The position numbers and the translations under genes were made by a program. A stretch of DNA of 64,000 nucleotides from Mortierella alpina (Eukaryota; Mortierellomycota; Mortierellomycetes; Mortierellales; Mortierellaceae), in contig JANATF010000006.1 of NCBI GenBank assembly GCA_029449245.1, forward strand, positions 1,550,001 through 1,614,000. Reading direction: 5' to 3'. The notes beneath the pieces were generated by a model. The model was given only the letters and a program-made list of their open reading frames with translations. It ran no database searches and was not told the origin of the DNA. Positions 55,168-64,000 of the stretch are shown one piece after another (the stretch's first letter is position 1; the number at the start of each line of letters is the position of its first letter).

Positions 55168-55779
55168 TTGGTACGCGTTTTTGCCATCCAATGGAATATC
55201 TCGGCCACTTGCGTTCTGTGTCTTACTCTGAATTTTCCAAAAGCAAACTTCAATGACCCGCCTCTGTGTATATCAGCATCGTGTTGATTAAGGCAGGCGA
55301 GGTTTACTCCAATCAGGCTTATCGAGGCGGATAGTAGACTGGAGCGCAAGGCTGTCTTACTAGCTGAGGTGCAATTCACTCAAAGACGACTATAGTTCGG
55401 GCGCTATCTGAGGCACTCAAGGCCAACACGGATCTAACATCTTTGAACTTGGACTGAAGGTTGGATTGTTCATACCAAATTCGAAGGCGGTCAGCCATTC
55501 GGTGCAAGGCAACGTTCTAGCTGCGGCGCGTCAACGGCCAACAAGTTCACCACGGCTGTTCTCCGTGATTCTCTTTTTCTGGCTCTGAGTCCACAGAGAG
55601 AGTTCCATCGAAGGACTGAATGATACTCAGCGTAGTCGAATATGTATTAATAATAAAGAGATTTAAAAGAGTCAAGCAGCCATCTTGCTCATTTTTCATG
55701 GTGAAGGCGTGGAGTAAAATATTGCAGTCTCATCAATAGCTCCTCTGGAAACATTTTACATAAAAAGTACAGACTTGCA
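55168..55779. other. Intergenic between convergent F-box and ALO genes
   Basis: About 610 bases forming the 3' ends of two convergent genes. AATAAA-like ATTAATAATAAAG at 55,644 may serve as a polyadenylation signal. No gene seen. Confidence 0.4.
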
Positions 55780-57656
55780 CTAATGGCCTAGTAGCTCTGC
55801 GAATGTTCCATTCATAAACAAGCCTCGGGGGTCGTACTTCTTGCGAATCTCCTCAAACTTATGGTAGCGATCCCCTGCTTGTTGCTGGAGATGGGGAACA
55901 ATTCCTGGTACATGTTCCCACATCTTTGCCCAGTGAGGCCTAAAAAAACATCATAGAGGTGGAATATCACGAGAGGACTATCAGTTATCTAGTGATTTCA
56001 CCAAGAGCACTGACAATAGGTTTCCTAGTTGCCAAGTGCATTGATATCAAGGTGGCAACAACTTACTGTGAGCCGTGATTTTCCATCCAATACTGCGCCA
56101 TTTTTGCAGAGAACTCTTCAAAGCCCTTAGTGTTCACACCAGAGACAAGTTCCATGGTGGCGAAAATCGCGTCGGGGTCCTCATCGTACATATTGGACAT
56201 GAGCATCTGCGATGCCTTGAGAAACCTCATTTCAAGCATGAGATTTAAGGGAAACTCTTTCCGTTCTGCGTACTCATGAACCTAAAGTGTTACCAATGCA
56301 TTGGACGTAGAGTGGACAACAATATGCATGCATGATGTTAGGGCTTGATCAACAAGGCCCATCTGCCGCCTTGAAGTCGTGAAAAAGATATCTACCTGTT
56401 CGATAACGTAACGCCAGGCTTTAACTACATTCTCAAAATTCTCATCGGCTTTGACGGCCATTTCAAGAGCCAGACTTGGAGCATGCTCCATGCCTCCCCA
56501 GAAATGTATTGCGTTTGGCGCATAAAGAACCTGGTCGTTGTTCTTGTTAACCATTGCACACAAATGAGGGTTGACCTTTGGCGTAAGTTGAGGAAACTTG
56601 GTAATGACCTTGATAAAGTTGTAAAATGTAATCGTCTTGATGACTTCGATTTGTCGTTGAAATCTGACTTGTCGGTGAGATTTGGACACCGGCAAATCGG
56701 TGCGGTGCCACTCTTTAACCCACACACGTTCGTGCTCCATGGGTTGTACGGATGCATGAAGTGGCCAGTAGAAGAGCTGTGTTTGGTCATTACCGAGCAC
56801 CATGGCCTTGAGTCTAGGACCGCCAATCTGAGGAGATCCAAAGTAATAGTGGAGAGGGGGAAATGCGTCTATCTAGTACAGTACAACACAATACTGTCAG
56901 CTGCATGCGAAAGATTATTTGGAAAAAATATTGGAGACCAAAAATTACCATCTGCAGCCTGAACATGGGCTCGACACGCAGCGTGTATGTATAGATGATA
57001 CCAAATAGGCCTAGATTCAAGGCGGCGGCTGAGAACTCGACTGGATCAACCTCTTTTGAGAAGGTGTTCATGGTCCCAGACGCGTCAATGATCTTGACGG
57101 TATCAACAAGATCTGTCAACGATCGGGTGTGAGTGGCTGCTCCATGACTACCCATGGAGAGGATTCCTCCGTAACGGATACACTCCACACCCACGTTGCA
57201 GGCCATTGCTAACGGTGGCTCGTGCTTGCGCAGGTAATCATCGAGATTCTTGACCGTAACCCCGGTTTCGATCTCCACATGCCACACATCGCCTCCGACA
57301 TATACTGGCGTAGATATCTTGTCCATGTTCTTCACCACAAGCAAGAATCCGTCGTCATTAACTACCGAGGACGAAGACCACGTATGACCTGTTGCAGCAC
57401 AGCGGATTTTCCTATTCTCTGCCTTGGCTTTGTGAACGATTTCAATCAGATCGTTGACGGTCTTGGGATGGAATATCTGAGCAGGATTTGCCTGCTGGTT
57501 CCTTGCCCAATTGGAAAATGAATGTGCCTTTGCCGGCTTTGCAGCAGTGTCATTTTTGACCCACAGCTGCACCTTGGAGAGAACGCCTCTACCTTTCTTT
57601 CCTCCCGCTGGCTTGTCGAGACAAGCCTTGCTGCTCTTGATGTAAGGGTAATCCAT
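55780..57656 (-). CDS. ALO1: D-arabinono-1,4-lactone oxidase / aldonolactone oxidase family
   Basis: Flavoprotein of the vanillyl-alcohol-oxidase fold; in fungi it makes erythroascorbate in the outer mitochondrial membrane. Exons 57656-56949, 56872-56396, 56281-56067 and 55939-55780 (519 residues; yeast Alo1 is similar), introns 76, 114 and 127 bases. The FAD domain has FHPKTVNDLIEIVHKAKAENRKIRCAATGHTWS and GGILSMGSHGAATHTRSLTDLV. The C-terminal ALO domain ends with PHWAKMWEHVPG and KKYDPRGLFMNG. It lacks the covalent-flavin His seen in some relatives at the GHTWS position only if the preceding residue is used; this could not be settled by eye. Several residues in the middle diverge from yeast, so other sugar lactones or related substrates are possible. 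ATG 57656 is the only in-frame Met at the conserved N-terminus. Confidence 0.85.
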
Positions 57657-59539
57657 TGATGTGAGTTTAGTGGATGGGTTGAAAATGAAAAGTGGAGCTG
57701 TAGTAGAGCAATAACGCAAATTTGGTCGGGGAGGAAGAGTTGAAATTTCAAAAACAGGCAGTTTTCTTTCCGCTTATGTATTGATGAAATCGCACATTCT
57801 TTTGTTATTTGTACTCTACATCTCAGTAAAGATCTCACTATTTGTGCAGCGCCCTGAAGTTTGCATGATCTTAAGCGCAACTTCGCTTCTGTTTCCTGCA
57901 TCCTCTTGGGTAATGTGCACCCCTTGCAATCTAACTTGGTATGTGAGCGGCTCCTTAATTTTTCTGTTGTTTTCTGCGATCTGTGAGATCTGTCCCTGAA
58001 CCCCGTCATGATGCAGAAGCGTTCTTTTTATGTGTAAAGATGCAGAAGGTACAACCGCACCCACAGGCTTATCTTCCTGCACTTACAAGCATCGTTCATC
58101 GAAACTGTATGCAGGACAACCATATACAGTATATGGTTTTCTAATGACCTACTCTTAAACAATAACTACCTCCTGCACGATCTAAGGGAAGCACTACGCC
58201 AGTAGGAAATAGCATCAAAACCGAGACAGTGTCCTAGCCGTGACATCCCAATTCATCATCAAATCGAAAGCGTGCAAACTCCAGGGAATAACAAGTAGGT
58301 GCATCGTTCAACGCGGATCCTACCTCATACACCATCGCACTACGGCGAGTGGTGTTGGATGTTATGGCGATACCCTTCCTTTTTTATAATGTTTTTGCTA
58401 TTGCGCAAGATCTTTCTCACACGTCTTCGTGAAACTTCTTTGGTCTTTTGTACACTCTAGTATGTTCTTCTCTAAACATGGTGAAGGTTAGCCGTGCACC
58501 CCCTTAGGATCTCCTTGTGATGTGCACGCCCCCGTTGGATCACTTGGTATTTGAGCACCTCCGTGGTTCTTTTGGTGTTTGGATACAATTCCAGCTGTGA
58601 GTTGACCTTAAACAGTCTACTCTAGCGGGTGGTCTGTGCATTCGCCAACACCGATTATCAAACCGGTTGGAGGAAGATCAATCGACGATCTAGCTTGATC
58701 TACCGACGCTTAGTATCCACGGCACGATTGAAGGAAGCGCGCTACGCTATTAGGTAATCGCAAATACCGTTGTCTTTCACCAAATCGAACGTCAACGTCT
58801 GCAAAGACACCTGGTAAAGTGAAAGATCATTCAAGATTTAAGGCAGCCTTCTAGTCCTGCTCGCGCGGGGCGCGATACATTTTCACGAGCATGAGTATGA
58901 GAAGCACCTATTGTTTTAGTGTTGTGTTCACTGTGGTCTGTGCAAAGCTCGTGTGCGCATATGTGTATGCATGTCTGAATATATTTATGTGTGTATGTGT
59001 GCGTGTGAGCGTGTGTCGTGTGTGAGTGTATTTTCCACTCTTTCTCTCGCTTTCGTTCTCGCTCTTTGGTGCTCTTCTCCTCCTTCACTTCCTTCGTGTC
59101 TTGCTCTCACACACCGCACCAGCACTACTCGTTTGTTCATTAGCTCTCTTGAGCAGAGGTATCAGCGCAGATCACTGGGAATTTGCAGTTGCTGTGTAAT
59201 CGCGTGAGGAAGGTGGTGAGAGAAGCTACGAAGGGAACAAAGAAAGGACAAGATCAAAGTCATGGATCGCTATCAACAGGATCAAGTGCAAGCAAGGACA
59301 CGAAAAGGATTTGCTCGAACGATTCAGAGGCACACCGAGAACAGTGACTAACTCCGATGCTTCACAAAAATGAAACGCGATGCAAGTGGCGCGCTAAATT
59401 ACCAGCCTTTCAAAGAGCATTCCTGGACGAGTTTTCGATGTCCCCGTACTTGCACTTTGAAAGTGAGAAGGGAAGGGGGATGGACATCAACTAAAGCGCA
59501 GCTGAGTTTTCATCCATATTTATTGTGCAATGCATTCTA
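57657..59539. repeat. Gene-poor region with two diverged ~400-base direct copies and a TG-rich tract
   Basis: Copy A (about 57888-58300) and copy B (about 58500-58840) share, in order, GTGCACCCCTTG / GTGCACGCCCCCGTTG, CTTGGTAT(G/T)TGAGC, the following CTCC..TTTTTCTGTTGTTTTC-like stretch, then GCACGATCTAAGGGAAGC / GCACGATTGAAGGAAGC, CTACGC..AGGAAAT / CTACGC..AGGTAAT, and CAAATCGAA(A/C)G. The spacing between matching blocks is roughly 560-610 bases. No open frame is shared, so this may be an old non-autonomous element or tandem duplication. A TG/CA microsatellite-like tract lies at 58,945-59,025. Confidence 0.5.
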
Positions 59540-62524
<2,985 letters not shown>

Positions 62525-62656
62525 GGCTGCAGTTGAAAATGCAAAACGTGAAGTGAGAAGGAAATGTAGAGATTTCTGTGCCTGCGTTTGAAGTGAAAAA
62601 TTCACGTGCTACCGCAAAAGTTCTATATGTTTGCCGTTGTATATTGAAAGCAGTGT

Positions 62657-63442
62657 CTATGAGGCTGCCGCTGGTGCCTTGAAGAATACTGTGTCCCGCA
62701 GCATGTCGATCAACTTGCGCTCCGCGAATGCCAACAGCATGGCATTGTCCGATGTGGCAGGAATATCGACGTTAACGAGGAACTGGTGCTTGAATCTCGC
62801 AGCTATCGACCCAAACCATCAGCGAAATCAGAAGTTCAACTGTCAGAACATCAACCATATACACACATAACATATCATCCCATTTCAGCACTAAACCAGA
62901 GCAAGGTCTCCGCGTTACCAAGGCGCCGTGCCATATGAGCGGCTGTCTCATCGACTGGATTTCCGAGCAAGGTACTCGACACCGCAGGCTAATGGTTATC
63001 CATCAGAGAGATAAGGCGGTTGCGTGAGAATCATACTCGCTGAAAGCTGACCCTCCCAACTGAGTTTTTGCCCACGATCGATCCTATCCTATGCCTTATG
63101 GGAATATTTTACCTGCCCAGGCCGGAACGCTGGCATGGCCATAGCAAAGTCTCCAAAGGCTCCTCCAGCAGCAGATGCAGCAGATGGGCCGCCCTGGAAC
63201 TGCTGGTGTTGCTGCATCAGTGGATTCGCGCCCGCCGAGATCCATATCCAGGCGGAATTGTCGAGCGCGGTCACTTGCACATACACGGGTTGTTGGTTCA
63301 TGAACAAAAACGTCTCTTGATGGATCCTGAACCGCGGCATGGCAGGTTCTGCAGGAGAGAATGCAGTCATGACTGCAGGCTGTTCAGGTCCTGGTCCTGA
63401 TTCGATTCCTGGCGAACAAGCAGCTGCAGATGAGTCGGCCAT
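62657..63442 (-). CDS. PSMG4: Proteasome assembly chaperone 4-like protein
   Basis: PSMG4/PAC4 (Poc4 in yeast) helps build the 20S core alpha ring. Three exons: 63442-63113, 62988-62919 and 62802-62657 (181 residues), introns 124 and 116 bases. The core fits PSMG4: MPRFRIHQETFLFMNQQPVYVQV with NSAWIWISAG (PSMG4 SLFLWVG), an AMAMPAF strand, PAVSSTLLGNPVDETAAHMARRLAARF (PSMG4 PVSTSLLGDTSDTTSTGLAQRLARK) and HQFLVNVDIP, then LAFAERKLIDML near the end. A Ser/Pro-rich N-terminus (~40 residues) and a Gln/Gly/Ala insert after SAGANPL are extra. Identification rests on a remembered alignment of short segments. It lies 132 bases upstream of the U2SURP start on the same strand. Confidence 0.72.
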
Positions 63443-63669
63443 GTTCAGAGCGTTGGTTGGAATGGCACTTGCGTAACGAAGAGAAAAATTATTTATTTTT
63501 TGAAAACGTATTATATACAAGGTGAGGTGAGAAAACAGAACACAATGACGAAGTGAAGAGAGAAGAGACAAAAAGAAAAACGATAAATACGCACACCCCA
63601 TTACAGCACTCAGTCCTACGCTCGGCCATCTCAAGAAGCCATCTTCAAGCGCCCGCAAAGTTCCATCGT

Positions 63670-64000
63670 TCACCCTGATCCATCGCCGGAATTGCCTCCA
63701 GTTTGGTCCGCACCACCGCTATTGCCTCCATCGTTTCCAGACGTGTCCATATCCATGCTCATGCCACCACCTGCATTACCACCCACTGAGGCTGCCTGCG
63801 CTGCCTGCGCTGCAGCTGCAGCTTGTGCGAGCAAGGACGATGTCGACTGCATACCATGCTGTTGCTGTTGCTGCTGCTGTAGCTGCTGCTGTTGCTGATG
63901 TTGTTGCTGTTGCTGCTGATGAAGTTGCAACTGCTGCTGGTGCATCTGCATCATCATCAATTGCTGTGTCTGCATCTGGGGGCTCTGTAGCATGTTTTGT
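63670..64000 (-). CDS. C-terminus of a Gln-rich protein, 5' part outside window
   Basis: The frame is open from the right edge to a stop at 63670-63672. It codes Met/Gln-rich sequence (MMMQMHQQQLQLHQQQ and further Gln runs), a poly-Ala stretch (LLAQAAAAAQAAQAAS) and a Gly/Asp/Met/Ser-rich tail (GGGMSMDMDTSGNDGG). Such low-complexity tails occur in transcription co-activators and Mediator-type subunits, but nothing here identifies the protein. The CTG/TTG repeats also give poly-Cys frames on the other strand that are artefacts. Confidence 0.75.
   Translation of the reverse strand, partial: QNMLQSPQMQTQQLMMMQMHQQQLQLHQQQQQQHQQQQQLQQQQQQQHGMQSTSSLLAQAAAAAQAAQAASVGGNAGGGMSMDMDTSGNDGGNSGGADQTGGNSGDGSG

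Noticed and set aside
63692-63898. Plus-strand poly-Cys frame
   Set aside because: Antisense of the CAG-type repeats coding poly-Gln and poly-Ala in the right-edge protein.

Overview
The window is nuclear DNA from a filamentous fungus, most likely a Mortierella-type species (Mortierellomycota). Genes are split by short GT-AG introns, mostly 75-150 bases, often phase 1 or 2. Intergenic spaces are short except in a few repeat-rich stretches. The set of families (mitochondrial cytochrome c, orthodox aquaporin, ARM-NACHT-pentapeptide-WD40 protein, F-box/LRR proteins and an ACHK-type FAD monooxygenase) fits early-diverging fungi. The genus is an inference. I saw no operons, tRNA, rRNA, CRISPR array or intact transposon.

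Layout. 0-6 kb: the left-truncated end of a secreted chitin deacetylase, a YIP1 Golgi protein, and FAD synthase. 6-8.5 kb: gene-poor. 8.5-16.2 kb: mitochondrial PP2C phosphatase, CTP synthase and cytochrome c. 16.5-27.6 kb: three F-box genes, a fatty-aldehyde-type ALDH, an orphan Ala/Lys-rich protein and a CCDC97 homologue. 27.6-32.2 kb: a repeat-rich, gene-poor block with an eight-copy 37-bp minisatellite. 32.3-36.6 kb: a large NLR-like STAND gene whose WD40 array carries a +1 frameshift. 37.9-45.3 kb: threonine deaminase facing a lipoate-protein ligase, a small protein with repeated basophilic phosphosite motifs, and an aquaporin. 47.5-57.7 kb: FAD monooxygenase, ZCCHC9-like zinc-knuckle protein, mitochondrial GrpE, COX23-like twin CX9C protein, a fourth F-box protein and a D-arabinono-lactone oxidase. 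59.5-64 kb: U2SURP/SR140 splicing factor, a PSMG4-like proteasome chaperone and the C-terminus of a Gln-rich protein.

Several neighbours serve mitochondrial biogenesis (cytochrome c, COX23, GrpE, lipoate ligase, PP2C of the pyruvate dehydrogenase phosphatase type) or flavin biochemistry (FAD synthase, FAD monooxygenase, ALO). I see no evidence that this grouping is more than coincidence.

The most notable observations are an apparent AT-AC intron of frame-preserving length in the lipoate ligase, a GC-AG intron in the COX23 homologue, an 11-base microexon in the monooxygenase, the single-base insertion in the otherwise strictly 126-bp-periodic WD40 array, and the alternating two-type 37-bp minisatellite. 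All exon models were made by hand from splice consensus, reading phase and remembered family alignments. No transcript data were available.
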